Shown here one piece after another: positions 20,360-32,503 of a stretch of DNA of 64,000 nt. The number at the start of each line of letters is the position of its first letter. Positions within the stretch are counted from its first letter, which is position 1. Below the pieces are notes generated by a model. The model was not told where the DNA came from and ran no database searches. It saw nothing but the letters and a program-made list of their open reading frames with translations. Both the position numbers and the translations under genes were made by a program. Origin of the DNA: Eucalyptus grandis (taxonomy: Eukaryota; Streptophyta; Magnoliopsida; Myrtales; Myrtaceae); contig NC_052614.1 of the NCBI RefSeq assembly GCF_016545825.1, positions 56,427,864-56,491,863 on the forward strand, in the 5' to 3' direction.

Positions 20360-22631
20360 CACGTGTGCTGCCGCCGTTGATGCCGCTCGCAATCGCCGCT
20401 GTTGAGCGGTGCCCGAGACCCACGAGCCTTCTGTTTTTGCTTGCCGTTGACACTTAGGATTTTAGGCAAGTAAAAGTCTACTAACCTATGTAATGCAAGG
20501 CTGTTATTGTCTGAAGTAGTGCAAGTGGACTTGAGAAATGTCTGGATTTAGATGCTGAATGTTGGATTATTGAGTGATTGCAGTAGATTGGGACTAGAGA
20601 ATTGAGGAAATGCTTTGGATATCTATATACATTCTGATTTTGTTGAACTATGATTGAAAGAACAATCTGTGGTGAAATTTTGGAAATGAAATAGCCGTGG
20701 TATAGGCGCGGGATCCTACTAAACCCGTGGTGTTCAAATTAGATCAAGTGCAACTCAGCAATTTTGTAGATTTTCTAGAGACAGTTCTAGGGAGATTTTG
20801 GTCCCAACTTCTTCATGAATGTCGTGAAGGATTGTTTAAACTATAACATATGTTTTTGGTCAGATTTTCCGAAATCCATATAGCGGCATAAGTTTCTGTT
20901 AATGAACGGTGCCTTTCTGCTAGTGTCTAAGTTCTGTGATATAGGAAATCTGGGGCTGACTTGTGTGAATTACTTCTCTTTATACATGATGAATTTGGCT
21001 TAGTATCCTTCATGAAATCATTTCCTTTAGATCTTGTTTATAACATACTAAAATTTTAGAATTTTCTGAGTTCATTTAGGGGTTATTCCAGAATTTTCAC
21101 TAAAACTGTGCATTCTGGTTTTGGACTGTTTTATTCCGAGTTTGTGCAATTTAGCTCAAGGGTGAATGCATCTTGATTTATCATTTGATATGATGGTGTT
21201 GGCATTCAGCATATCATTCAATATTGACATTTGATGAAGACTCACGGGAGATCCAACGTCATTGCATTGGAAATTGTTTTTGATATTAAAATGTTAATTG
21301 CTGCCGTTGGACCCTCGGGTCAACGATGCCTCAGGAGTCAGGATGCCCAAAGGTTCAAATGAATCAATGCCCTTTGGATGTCTGAGGTCCACAGAGTCTC
21401 AGAGGTTCCCCTGGGAGTGTTGGGATGCCCGGTGGTATATCGGTACGTAATTCCGAGGAGGCCCGATGGTATGTCAGTACGTAATTCCGGATGGTAGGGG
21501 TAACCATTTTCATGGCAAACCCCAGGTTCCTCATGATGCCAAGTAGGGTGCGAGATGCCTAGAGGTGTGACGTAAACACACTTTGGATGCCCGGTGGCCC
21601 AGTGGCGTAATTCCGAAGGACTTCGCGATGCCAGGATTGGGAGCGAATGCCCAGAAGGACACAAACACTAGTCCTCTGGGGGGTGAAACCTTTTGAATAT
21701 TAAAATCGATGGCTTTACTATGTGTGTGGTCTGGTTATAGGATTAAATTATGTGGCATGGAATGGGACGTGTCATAATAGTTTTGTTCTATAATCAGGAC
21801 CTGTGTGACTGAAATGGTGCATCTTAGCTTTGAAATTGCACTTGTCATTGCATTGAGAGGTTTTATGAAAAGGATGCACATCACTCATTTCCTTTGATTA
21901 CACATGTTTTGTCTATCTTGCATGAAATTAGATTGTGATGGCTATGCACGATATAGTTTAGTGGATGTTTTATAGCTGAGTGGTTGTATTCACTCCTTTT
22001 GAGAACTAACATTTCAGACTAGATAAGATGTCTCTGCTGCCCGCACCTCCCGGCACATTCTATGAATTCTCGATTGACCTACAGTGGGAGCGATCGGAAC
22101 ATCAGGACCCTGTGGTGCGAGGACTGACGTTTGTACGAGTGAGCGTCATTATGGTGTTCGATATCGGTCTTCCCACCGGTCTTGTACTTCAGGAGTACAT
22201 CGCCGTATTTGTTTGTTGGTATGGACGAACGCTGGGGCATGGACGAACGCTGGGGCCACTGCCACCACCACCAACAGATGGATCGGACGGATGGGTGTGA
22301 CCGAGAGCTAGAGTCAGCAGAGGCAAGAATTTTTGGACACCGACACTGACTGATGGACTTATGTATATGACTGTTGAGAAAAAGAAAGTCGGGTATCTTT
22401 TCATACATAGCCGGGTATAGAAAACCACGGCGTTTTTTATGTGCCGACTAAAGATGTCCATCTGCTTTATGTAAATAAAGGTGTTCGGCTTTAACTTATA
22501 AAAGAATTTAGTAGGTGTGCATTTTTAATCTGTGAAAGGGGAGTTGATGAATGTGCTTTTGCCATATTTCTGCCCAGGGACCTATGGAAAAGATATAAAC
22601 CCCCAGGACTTATAGACTTATTATAACTCTT
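20360..22631. repeat. LTR-like sequence of an unidentified retroelement
   Basis: No protein-coding pattern is seen over 2.3 kb. The first 110 bases are a GC-rich CCGCCG/GCCGC run, followed by AT-rich DNA, a subrepeat block (21330-21660) and a T-rich 3' part. It ends just before a TGGTATCAGAG primer-site motif at 22632. This makes it most likely the 3' portion of an LTR whose 5' part was cut by the SIRE-type LTR. The assumed LTR lacks a clear CA terminus, so family and boundary stay open. Short frames at 22028-22311 have no recognisable motif. Confidence 0.4.
21330..21660. repeat. Degenerate subrepeats (GATGCCC / GTAATTCCG)
   Basis: Imperfect tandem units containing GATGCCCGGTGG and GTACGTAATTCCG recur four to five times with irregular spacing (for example about 21426, 21463, 21588). 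Such blocks are common inside plant gypsy LTRs. Confidence 0.55.
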
Positions 22632-22642
22632 TGGTATCAGAG
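22632..22642 (+). promoter_or_regulatory. tRNA-Met-type primer-binding site motif
   Basis: TGGTATCAGAG matches the 3' end of plant initiator tRNA-Met, used by many copia and gypsy elements. It is followed after about 40 bases by ATGGCGACC, a plausible gag start. Whether it belongs to Copia-A or to the preceding LTR-like element is not certain. Confidence 0.6.
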
Positions 22643-22679
22643 TAATCGACTTTTAGGACAAAGTGAAAGGAAGGTATCT

Positions 22680-23603
22680 ATGGCGACCTTAACGGATCGG
22701 GGGCCGTCAGGGGGTGCAACAATATCTTCTAAAACCTTGTTCATGGACTACAAAAAATCAACTACAACAAATGTGATTTTTGCAATATTTGTACACTGAA
22801 AGACAGGTAAAAAGCTCTTTCAAATCAACAAAAATTATTGCCATTAATAGATCTTGGCAACTGTTGCATATGGACCGGTTTGGACTAACACGAGCGACGA
22901 GTCTAGGTGGAAGAAAGTATTGCCTTGTAGTGATTGATGATTTCTCACGATTCACATGGGTACTATTTCTATCACATAGAATGAAGCATTTCATTCATTT
23001 GAGAAATTTGCATGACAAGTTCAGAATGAAAAAGGATACAACATCACCACTATCAGAACCGATCATGGAGGAGAATTTGACAATTAAAGCTTTGTTGGGT
23101 ATTGTAATGAAAATGGAGTGGAGCATAATTTTTCCATTTCCTATATTTCTCAATAAAATAAGGTAGTAGAAAGAAGGAATTGATCACTTCAAGAAATGGC
23201 TAGAACCATGATAATCGAAAGTAGAGTTCCCACTTACTTATGGGTTGAAATTGTTGCCACCACATGTTACACACTCAACAAAGTATTTCTGAGACCTATG
23301 GTGGAAAAGGCTCCATATGAAATTTTCAAAGGGAGAAAACCAACTCAACATTACTTCCATGTATTTGGATACAAATGTTTCATTACCAAAAATACGAATG
23401 ATGACATTGGGAAGTTTGATGCAAGAGCAAGTGAAGGTATTTTCCTTGGATACTCAACTACTAGCAAAGCCTATTGCATTTTCAATAAAATGGATACTCA
23501 ACTATTAGTATGTGCATGTTTCCACAGTTTTATTTTTGATCAAATGGATGCCAAAAATGTGTTTCTAAATGGATATATCAATAAAAAAAAATGTATGTTG
23601 AGC
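22680..23603 (+). pseudogene. Copia-A gag stub, integrase and start of RT
   Basis: ATGGCGACC at 22680 opens about 35 codons of a gag-like start, then the sequence jumps into integrase. There LVVIDDFSRFTWVLFLSH (integrase core, first Asp region) is at about 22920-22975. ARTMIIESRVPTYLWVEIVA and FHVFGYKCFITKNTND follow at 23190-23405, and FDARASEGIFLGYSTTSKAY at 23415-23475. After another join, FDQMDAKNVFLNGYI (RT) reads up to the solo LTR at 23604. Stops and deletions make it non-functional. Codon order and motifs are those of a copia pol, where integrase precedes RT. Confidence 0.8.
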
Positions 23604-26600
23604 TGTCACGCCCCGAACCTTGAACGCTTGTCCATCCCTCGGTGGTCGATAAAATTTGTGACGTCCCATGACGTGTCGCCGACCTATTCATTTTAATTCA
23701 CATGCGGAAGCGAATTACTAATCCCCTGACAAAAACATACATGGGATAGAAAAGCAGGATAACAAATTTCAAATCAATCAACACGGCTTTTATAAACAAT
23801 TTGGTTTACAAATAGAGGCCAACTCTAGAGTCTAAGTACAGGAGGTCTATCTCCAAAAAGAACTTCTGAGCCACACATGCTTCTGACCCTTCCGCCTTAA
23901 GCTTTGGGTTCTTCACACTAGGGACTTGAAAAGTTAAGCCCACGACGGGGTGAGAAAATGTCTTAGCAAGTTCACTCCCTAAACTCCGACTAGGAAAGAA
24001 ATATGCCTAAAGGTAATCTGTGCACACACAAGACAGAGGACTTACCTTGCCTCAGTTTCTTCCTGCAAGTTATATATTTTATATACTCAACCAATCAATT
24101 CAAACCAAATCATCAACCAGCTCAGTCAATCCACCCAATTCGACACAATTGATCTAGTCCATACTATCTATCAATTCAATACAACCACTGCTCACACAAG
24201 CTGAAATAGATGGTCATAACTCTCACAAGTTGATATAGATAGATAGTAGCTCGCACAAGCTGATAAACGATCACAGCTCACACAAGTTGATAAGGTATAA
24301 TGCTCTCACAGGCTTACATATCGAGCTCATAGGCTGATATAGTATACTGCTCTCACAAGCTGACGTGCAAAAGGGCTTTCATCTATCAATTCGATACGAC
24401 CACTGCTCACACAAGCTGAAATAGGTGGTCATAGCTCTCATAAGCTGATATAGCACAAGCTGACGTGCAAAAGGGCTTTCATCTATCAATTCGATACGAC
24501 CACTGCTCACACAAGCTGAAATAGGTGGTCATAGCTCTCATAAGCTGATATAGATAAATAGTAGCTCACATAAGCTGATATATAGATCGTGCTCCTAGAA
24601 GCTGATAAACAATCTTAGCTCACACAAGTTGATATATAGATCGTGCTCCCACAAGCTGATGAACGATCATAGCTCACATAAGTTGATAAGGTATACTGCT
24701 CTCACAAGCTGACATATCGAGCTCATAGGCTGATATAGTATACTGCTCTCACAAATTGACGTGCAAAAGGGCTCTCATAAGCTGACGATAAATGCTCTCA
24801 CAAGCTGACATGCAATTCTTCCTTTTAGAAAATCTCACTATTCATATAGTCCACAGAGATATTTTGGCGTTAAAAACTGATGCCCAGTATTTTCTAATTA
24901 AAATACCGAAATTCCCCAATTTTGGAATAATTATCCAAAATCACAAATTTCACTCAATTTGCACAATTTAGCATTCAATTAAATAAACTAAGTACACCAT
25001 TGCAATCAGCACGAAATTCCAGTCATCGGCTATTCTGGTATAATTTTCGAGAAATAATAAATAATTAAATAAATACCAAAAATAATTAAATAAATGCAAT
25101 TAAATGCCAAAAATAGAAACTTAGGCCGGAAATGCCTAATTAAACACTAAGACAGGTCTGAAAAATTTCTAAACCAACCTAGATAAATAATACAATCTAT
25201 CTAGTCTCTAATTAAGTCGTTCTAACCACTTAACATGCATAAACGAATAATTAAATAGCTAATCCATTCTAACTAACCACATAAACCATACTTAACCTAA
25301 ACTAATCAACCCTTAAGCATCATTTACTCCCTAAGCAGAGTTTAGTGAGCAAACTCACTGATTTAGCGAGCTGGTGAGTCCATAGCGACAGCGATGCGAC
25401 GGCAACCAAAACTTGGGCTTACGGTGGCGCCAACGGGGGCTTGGGCCTGGCCGAAAATAGCCAACAACTCCTTGCTCAAGCTGAAAAACCGGTGCTGCTC
25501 AAGGCTAGTCGCACCTTGGCTTGGCTGTGGGATGGACGCTGGATTGAAGGCCGAAGCATCGGGCCGGCGACTCGGAACTAGGTTGAAACTTGCGTGGCCT
25601 GTGGCGAGGGAGATGGGCGAGAAGCCGAGGGAAACGATGGGCTGCCTTCGCAATGGGAAAGAATGTCGATGCAGCTGCTGGGTTCAACGTCGGGGCTTGC
25701 TGGAACACTGGAGTTGACTCGGTGGTGGAGCAGGAAAATGAAAAGTGGCAAACGGACATTGCTTTGCCGTGGCGTGAAGTGATGAAGGTTGGGTGGTGTC
25801 GTCTCTGGATAGGGGGCATGAAGCGGTGAAGTTAAGTGGAGTCAATGTCGAGGGGGAGAGAGATTTGTTGGGTTAACTGGAGGGGTGAGAGCTACGGACG
25901 TGTGGTAGTTGCGGTTGCAGGAAGATCGGTGGAGAGGGGCTGGCGCGACAAGGAACGAAGGGAGGATCGGTTAGTGGACTACCGTGGCGGCAAGAGGAAG
26001 TGGTTCGCTGGTGGAGGAAAAACACGCGTGAAATGAAGAAAATTGGAGAGAAGACCGAAGCAGCAGACTTCGGTGAAGTGGGACACTCAAAGAAGAAAGA
26101 GGATCTGCAGAGGCATGCGTGAGAAGTCGTGGATGGGGGCGAAAGTCAAACAAACTTATCCCACCCATCAATGCTTGGTCCCCTATTACTTTCTTGCTTG
26201 ATTTCTTACAAATAACTCAATTTGGTGCCAAATGTTGCATCCCCCTCACAAGCCTCCGAATTTCACAATTTTGGACTTCAATTCAATCCATTTTGATACT
26301 CAAAATTCTCCATGCTAATATACTTGGTCCCCACTTACTTTATTGCATGTAAATTCCCACAAATAACAAGTCTTGGACAGCAAAAATGGCCATTTCCCTC
26401 ACCCATCCGAATTTACTTTCATTTTCCGATTTATCCGAAATTCAATTTCTTAACAAATCTCTCCAATTTGATGGCCAAATTGTTGAGGAGGGTGACCACG
26501 CCAATTTCCACACTTGTCTTCATAAACTAGTCCTTTTTGGAAGGCCAAAAATCCACTTGAAAATGGCCAACCGAATTTCCTTTGTTTTCTGAATCGTCCA

Positions 26601-27235
26601 AAGTTGATTTTCCGAAAAAAATCTCGGGCTCACTGAAAATTCTTCAAACGATGGGTCGACGTTCCTAAAATAAATTGTGACATTCCAGAACTTTCGATTT
26701 CTGAAATTAGATTCAATTTCGCAGTTAATTTCAATCGACGCAATTTTAGCGTGACCTAATCTACTTGATAGCTTTTAGGAATTTTTAGTGAAATTGAACT
26801 GTGGTCGATTATTTTCGAACTACATTGTACATCTTCGATACATTGGCAACTCTCGGTTGTTGTGAAAATCTCGAGGTTTCAAATATGGACACAAGGTACC
26901 AAAACGACAGAAAAATCAGTCTAGTGCTGTTCGATGGGAATTTTGCAATCATATAGAATCACCAACACATTAATCACATACCTTTGTCGAATCGACCTAT
27001 CTCCGGTCTCTAATAGATTTTTAACTGTGCTGTAATGACCATTGCAGATTAACACGGTCGAGCAGTTAATTCCTAGTCGAATTCTCAAGTCTATTGCGTT
27101 AAAAATCCCTTAACGGCTTCACCTAATAGGCTAGTTATCTCGTGAGTGGCTAATTCAAAGAAAAGAACTATAGGCACATTGATGAAAAGCCCAACTTATT
27201 CAATCAAAATATAACCTAAAATTCAGAATGTCACA
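23604..27235. repeat. Solo LTR A (3.6 kb, TGTCACG...GTCACA family)
   Basis: Begins TGTCACGCCCCGAACC and ends AGAATGTCACA, flanked on both sides by TGAGC (23599-23603 and 27236-27240). It lies inside the Copia-A RT gene; removing it and one TGAGC restores the reading MYVEQPPD. No internal genes or second LTR are present, hence a solo LTR. It contains many units of CTCACAAGCTGATATAG-type subrepeats (about 24180-24820), an AT-rich middle, a GC-rich core (25380-25830) and a shared 3' end. Related copies are at 47472-51448 and 60220-63138. By analogy with the Tat LTR layout it may be oriented on the minus strand. Confidence 0.9.
24354..24553. repeat. Exact 100-bp tandem duplication in solo LTR A
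   Basis: Two apparently identical 100-bp units (CACAAGCTGACGTGCAAAAG onward) stand head to tail within a wider field of shorter diverged subrepeats built on CTCACAAGCTGATA. The identity shows a recent duplication compared with the surrounding units. Confidence 0.8.
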
Positions 27236-27240
27236 TGAGC

Positions 27241-28516
27241 AACCTCCAGATATTAAAGAACCAGAAAGAAGATTAGGTGATGTCTATTGACTCAAAAAAA
27301 CGCTCTATGACTAAAACAAGTACCTAGAGCATGTTATGAAAGATTAAGTAATTTCTTGATTGATCATGATTTTGAAAAAGTTAAGGTAGACTACTCATTT
27401 CATCAAAAGGAAAAGTAAAAATTTGCTCATTGTTCAAATATACGTCGATGACATAATTGTTGGAGCTATTAATGATGTACAGTGCAAGGACTTTGCAAAC
27501 ATGATGAGAAAACAATTCGAGATGAGCTTGATTGGAGAATTAATTTTTTTTCTCAGATTTCAAATCAAGCAAACTCCTAAAGGCACCTTTATATATAAGA
27601 AAAGTATTCAAAGAAGATAGTAAATAAATTTGGTCTAGAGAGATGCAAGAAATTTAAGATGCCAATGTCATGCTCCATCAAGCTAGATAAGGATGAGAAA
27701 GGTAAGTCTATCGACTCCAAACTCTATAGAAGCATGATAGAATCATTGATGTACTTAACAGTATTTAGACCTGATATTTTATTTAGCACCAGTTTATGTG
27801 CTCACTTTTATCTGCTGTCAAGTGGATTATTCGATACATTGGATCCTCTTCAAAATTGGGAATCTAGTAATCTAAGAATACAAATTTTATGTTGCTTGGA
27901 TACCTAGACGCTGACTTCTCAGGTTGTAAAATTGATAGAAAGAGCACATGGGTACTTGCCAAATGTTGGAAAGTATGCTAATCTCTTGATTTTCAAATAA
28001 GCAAAGCACAGTTGCTCTTTCAACTACTAAGGATGAATATAGCGTGGATGGTAGATCCTTTGCCCTCCACCGAGGAGGCCAAGATTCGAAGCCCCTGCGA
28101 AGCAGGAAGGCTGAAACGCTGTGTGGTGACTTAAGCGTGGCGTCAGGGTGGTGGTTTCCCTGCTAGCGACACCTGGGGGTTTACATGGCAGCTGTCGGCC
28201 AAAAGCAATTCCTCCAGCACCAAAAAAAAAAAAAAAAATATCGCCCTCAAAAGTTGCTATGCGTAACTCATTTGGATGAAGCAAATAGTTAAGTGACTAT
28301 AGATAAAATACAGAATGTATCCAAGGGCAAAACATAACGAGGTAAGACATCACTTTGGTAGAGATCATGTTAACAATGATGATGTTTGCATATAGTTTGT
28401 AGAATCAAAACATCAGCTAGCAGACATCTTCACCAAGCTGCTGGACAAACCAGCTTTTAAATATATTCGTGGTGAATTGGGGATTTGCAATGCAATTGAA
28501 TAATATCTTGCTGGTA
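27241..28516 (+). pseudogene. Copia-A RT (second part) and RNase H
   Basis: Following the duplicated TGAGC, the RT continues. FLIDHDFEK-like remnants are at about 27350. LLIVQIYVDDIIVGAINDVQ with the catalytic YVDD is at 27423-27485, and FEMSLIGELIFFLRFQIKQT at 27515-27575. RNase H follows: MIESLMYLTVFRPDILFSTS (27735-27795), then a SINE interrupts at 28041, and RNase H resumes at 28241 (ALKSCYAQLIWMKQIV-like). The end of pol, VESKHQLADIFTKLLDKPAF, reads at about 28398-28460. Many stops and shifts are present. Confidence 0.8.
28041..28236 (+). mobile_element. tRNA-derived SINE (plus strand)
   Basis: It contains an A-box-like TGGTAGATCC near its start and a B-box-like AGATTCGAAGCCC about 30 bases downstream, and ends in 16 or 17 A. 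AATAT flanks both ends (28036-28040 and 28237-28241). It interrupts the RNase H coding sequence of Copia-A at GATGAATAT / ATCGCC; the codons on the two sides fit together. It encodes no protein. Confidence 0.8.
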
Positions 28517-28549
28517 ATGTTTCACTTACCTGACAATGATTAAAAGATC

Positions 28550-28972
28550 TGTTGGGAATGACTGATCCCCGAAAAATCGGATTCGACACTAAATCGAACC
28601 CCTAAATCAATGCGGAAGACGAAGCCCGGGAAAACACGTATCACCGATCGTAAAGCACACCACGGATTCGAGCGTACCTTGTTAGCCACAGATTAGACAC
28701 CAACGTCGATAGAGGAAGAGAAACTGAGAGCTGTTCGATCAAATGACGCCTTAAAGGGAAGAAGAACGTGCCTTGTGCTTACTGTTCTTTTTGGAGGGAG
28801 AGAGAGCGTTGGGAGAAGACGTACGTACGTTTTCTGTTTCCAACTAGTGTCATCTCTCTCTCTCCTCCCTTTTATACCTTCCCCCATCCACAGGCCCTAT
28901 TCCCGTGGGCCGGGCCTTTTGGGCCCAGCATGGGCGGACGGGCCTTAAGCCCATCACCAATTAAAACCATCA
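28550..28972 (-). repeat. Copia-M 3' LTR
   Basis: 423 bp, nearly identical to 35372-35795. It has a CT-rich and TTTTATACC stretch near its middle (minus-strand TATA-like GGTATAAAAGG at about 28869-28879), consistent with an LTR promoter. Confidence 0.92.
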
Positions 28973-30079
28973 TCTCCCACTTGCACATGGTGGGCCGAAC
29001 AAGATTCTCTTAACCTCTCTTCAACATTCATACCGGTGAATAATCCATGCGACCAGTATACTTTGAGAGCTCGTTGCCATACATCTGTTAGGAATATATA
29101 GCAGCTCATAATGGGCATCACACTCCGAGTAAATTTAGTATGCAGTACCCTAGATCGATCGATCACATTTATATCTCTCTTGATCTCTTTCTAACAATGA
29201 TATATATATATATATATATATATTGTATTCACAATTATGATTATCACAAAGACAGTCATAATTGGTTAACCGTGAATACAAAACTACAATGTGATTCTCC
29301 AAATTCGATCTTCCTCTTCCCTTCAAACTCTCAATTTCAGTTCAGCTTGCTTTTCTAGAAATGCCCCATTAGATCGAATCAAACTCATGACCATTGGCAA
29401 CATCCTAATATAGCAAACACTAAATAGAAATTTTGAGAATAAGTAAGAGTCATGAGGGGACTAAAAAATTGAGGAACTCTTTTCCTCAAGAGTCTCACAT
29501 GACATAAAAGTTGAGATCAAACTTTTGCCACTCTTATTGGTCGTCTCATGCATACGTAGTATGAAATACGTATTACGGTAACAACTCATTTCCCATGGAG
29601 CGTATGTCTACACCTTCAATACCGTACATATGATAATTCAGACATACCCAATGTCTAACTTGAGTTCACGTATCTACTCATTCACAAAATTCATCGAACT
29701 CACATCGACATCATAGACAGATAAAGTAAAATATGTGGGGTATTTTACTTTCGGACATGGTAAGTATTATGTCATCATCTTAACACCCAGTTAAGGCGAC
29801 ATACGTATTTTAAGCTTGAGCTCTCGATTATCACCTAGATAATAAGCTTAAAAATAGTCTCATCTTTATCTATCACACAGTAAATAGAGGCGATTACCCG
29901 TGTGAGTGGGCTAATCTTATATCTGTCCAACATACTTTCTCAACTTAAAGTAATGCACTGAGCATTAAGATGCATAAAGATCAAACAAAGATTCATAGGC
30001 ATTAATGATGAAAAACACAAATTCATCAAATGTGAACACTTATGGAAATTACAATCCAGTACATCAGACTCTACGCAAT
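28973..30079 (-). other. Copia-M polypurine tract and 3' untranslated region
   Basis: The tract AAGTGGGAGA directly precedes the 3' LTR on the minus strand (28973-28982) and would prime plus-strand DNA. The other 1.1 kb is AT-rich without coding pattern. It includes a TA dinucleotide run at about 29199-29222. I see no other gene here. Confidence 0.7.
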
Positions 30080-30600
30080 CCTAGAGATTTCACATAGCCA
30101 CAAAACACATCTCTAGGTATTGGCTTTGTTATAGGATCTGCTACCATTCTATGCGTAGTATGTACTCTAAGTTCACATCTTTTCGTGCAATCATATCCTT
30201 GACGAAAGTATACTTGGTATCTATATGTTTGGTCTTGCCATGATATTTTGGATCTTTGGTGTACGCTTTTGCTGCTTGGCTATCACAGTTAACCAACAAT
30301 GAATCTGCAATACTTCAAATAACACCTAAATGATCCAATAATCTCTTAAGCCAAACATCTTATTTTATTGCTGCTGATAATGCCACGAACTCAGTTTCCA
30401 TCGTGGACAAGGCTATACACTTTTGTTTCTTACTGCTCCAACATATGGTGCCATTATTTGGTAAGAAAACAAATCCAGAGGTAGATTTTCTTTCATTTAA
30501 ATCTCCTCTCCAATCAGCATCAGAATAGCCTTTGAGTTGTAGATCCTTTTCATAATAACTCAACGTATAATCAGCAGTCCCCTTTAGATACCTTAGTAAT
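30080..30600 (-). pseudogene. Copia-M RNase H
   Basis: The frame 30563-30360 shows LKGYSDADWRGDLNERKSTS (first Asp), GFVFLPNNGTICWSSKKQK and ALSTMETEFVALSAAIK (Glu). Downstream, other frames give CDSQAAKAYTKDPKYHGKTK and HIDTKYTFVKDMI, the usual end of copia pol, stopping at about 30080. Several in-frame stops are present. Confidence 0.8.
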
Positions 30601-31420
30601 CATTTAACAGCTTTCCAACGTGCTTGACCTGGATTGGATTGGTATCTACTCACCATTCCAATTGCATAACATATGTCAGGTCTTGTACACATCATAGCGT
30701 ACATCAAGCTCCCAACAGCACTACCATAAAGAACATGTTTCATTTGTTCCTTCTCTTGTGGAGTCCTTGGACACAGTCTATGGCTCAATCCTTCACCTTT
30801 TGCAATAGGGGTGTCAATGGGTTTACAATCCCATATCCTTCAATTCAAAATTGGAAGACAACTAACTTTTGACAGTATTGACAAACTCCATATTACTTCC
30901 GGCAATTAGTATATCATCAACATATAATGATATGATCACAAATTGATCATTGGATCTTTTGATATATACACAATGATCCTCATCTATCATTGTAAAGTCA
31001 TATGCCATTATGGCATTATGAAATCGTATATACCATTGTCTTGACGACTGCTTAAGGCCATATATCGACCCCCAAAGTCGACATACATTTTATTCTTGGC
31101 CTTTCACTATGAAACCAGCAGGTTGTTCCATATATATATTTCTTCCTCTAATTCTCCATTGAGGAAAGTAGTCTTTACATCCATTTGATGTAACTCAAGA
31201 TCCATACTAACCACTTTTGCCAGAATAATGCGAATCGAGGTAAATCTCACTATAGGAGAAAATGTTTCTTCACAATCAATTACTTCCTGTTGATTATACC
31301 CCTTCGCCACAAGGCGAGCCTTATGCCTTTCTATCGAGCCATCAACCTTTCGCTTTATTTTGAGAACCCATTTGTTCCCAATAGCTCTGCGTCCCTTTTG
31401 GAAGATCAACCAGTTCCCAG
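30600..31420 (-). pseudogene. Copia-M reverse transcriptase
   Basis: The frame 31409-31107 shows GNKWVLKIKRKVDGSIERHK, ARLVAKGYNQQEVIDCEETF and MDVKTTFLNGELEEEIYIW, the copia RT N-terminal half. LYVDDILIA, the catalytic motif, reads on the minus strand at about 30896-30925. The frame 30788-30600 has GSLMYAMMCTRPDICYAIGM. Stops between these parts show decay; no large deletion is evident. Confidence 0.85.
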
Positions 31421-32480
31421 ACTTGATTTGATTTCATTGACTCAATTTTCTCTTTCATTGCATAAATCCATTTTTCCTTACTAGGGCAATTAAGAGCCTC
31501 ATTAATATTTCTTGGCTCATCCTTATCTCGTGGAGCAATTATAAAAGTTTCCCCTTCAATGTCAAAACGTCAACGGGGGATACTTTGGCGACTTGTTCGC
31601 TATATGGGAGAATGTACACTTAGCACATCATTCCCCATTATGCTCCCACTCGGATTAGATAATGACGATATCATCTCATCATGTGGTTGTAATTGAGAAT
31701 GAGTTGAATTCAATTCATCATTTCTCATATTACTCCCACTTGGACAAATTCTACTAACATCATTATCCTGATCCGAGGTCTTAAATAGGGGTAATCTTCC
31801 CCTTTTTCGCCCTTCTTAGGAAATTCATCCACTAAGAATGTGACATCCTGTGATTCAAATTCAGTTATACTCCCACTTTCCTGCTCACCTACGAACACAT
31901 ACCTTTTCGAGTGTTCGGAGTATCTCATGAAAATACTATTCTTTTATTTGGGACCATATTTCCCAAATTTGTGAGAGGGCTCATTAGTATAGGTAGCACA
32001 ACCCCATGGCTTAAGAAAACTTAAGTCCGGTTTTCTACCTGTCCACAACTTATATGGAGTGGAAGCAACTGATTTGGAAGGCACCCGGTTAAGTATATAG
32101 GCAACAGTTAACAACGCATCACTCCCAAAAGTGATATGTAAGTTAGCATGCGCCATCATGGACCTAACCATTTCCAGTAGGGTTCTATTTCTTCTCTCTG
32201 CAACACCATTTTGTTGAGGAGTATATAGAATAGATAACTGTCTTTCTATTCATTTTTCATCACATAATTTTCTGAACTCATCAGATAAATATTCTCGACC
32301 TCGATCGGATCTAAATACTTTTATTTTCTTGTCTAATTGATTTTCAACCAAGTTCATAAACATTTTGAAACAACATAATGTTTCAGATTTATGAGAAATC
32401 AAATAGACATATCCGAATCGAGTATAATCATCTATAAAAGTGATGAAATAAACAGCCCCATGCCTTCTTCTCACATTCAT
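31421..32480 (-). pseudogene. Copia-M integrase core and C-terminal part
   Basis: The frame 32480-32250 carries YFITFIDDYTRFGYVYLISH and KIKVFRSDRGREYLSDEF, holding the first two catalytic Asp. The frame 32171-31944 has ALLTVAYILNRVPSKSVAST and PYKLWTGRKPDLSFLKPWGC. The Glu-bearing segment lies between them near 32200 with a shift. The 31928-31725 frame (KRYVFVGEQESGSITEFESQ) is the C-terminal domain leading to RT. It would insert the cDNA into host DNA. Confidence 0.8.
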
Positions 32481-32503
32481 TGAACCACAGACATCATAAT
32501 GGA

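Noticed and set aside
22028..22311. Small gene of 75 to 90 codons
   Set aside because: Two overlapping frames, no motif, located in LTR-like sequence just before a primer-site motif.
24180..24820. CRISPR-like array of regularly spaced repeats
   Set aside because: Units vary in length and sequence, spacers are not unique, no cas genes, and the genome is a plant; they are LTR subrepeats.
25363..26036. Frames in the GC-rich core of solo LTR A
   Set aside because: Occur on both strands, are not conserved in solo LTRs B and C, and lie inside an LTR.
28083..28110. tRNA gene suggested by AGATTCGAAGCCC
   Set aside because: Same reasons: SINE structure with poly-A tail and AATAT duplication.
29199..29222. 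TA dinucleotide run as a functional element
   Set aside because: Ordinary microsatellite in the untranslated part of Copia-M.
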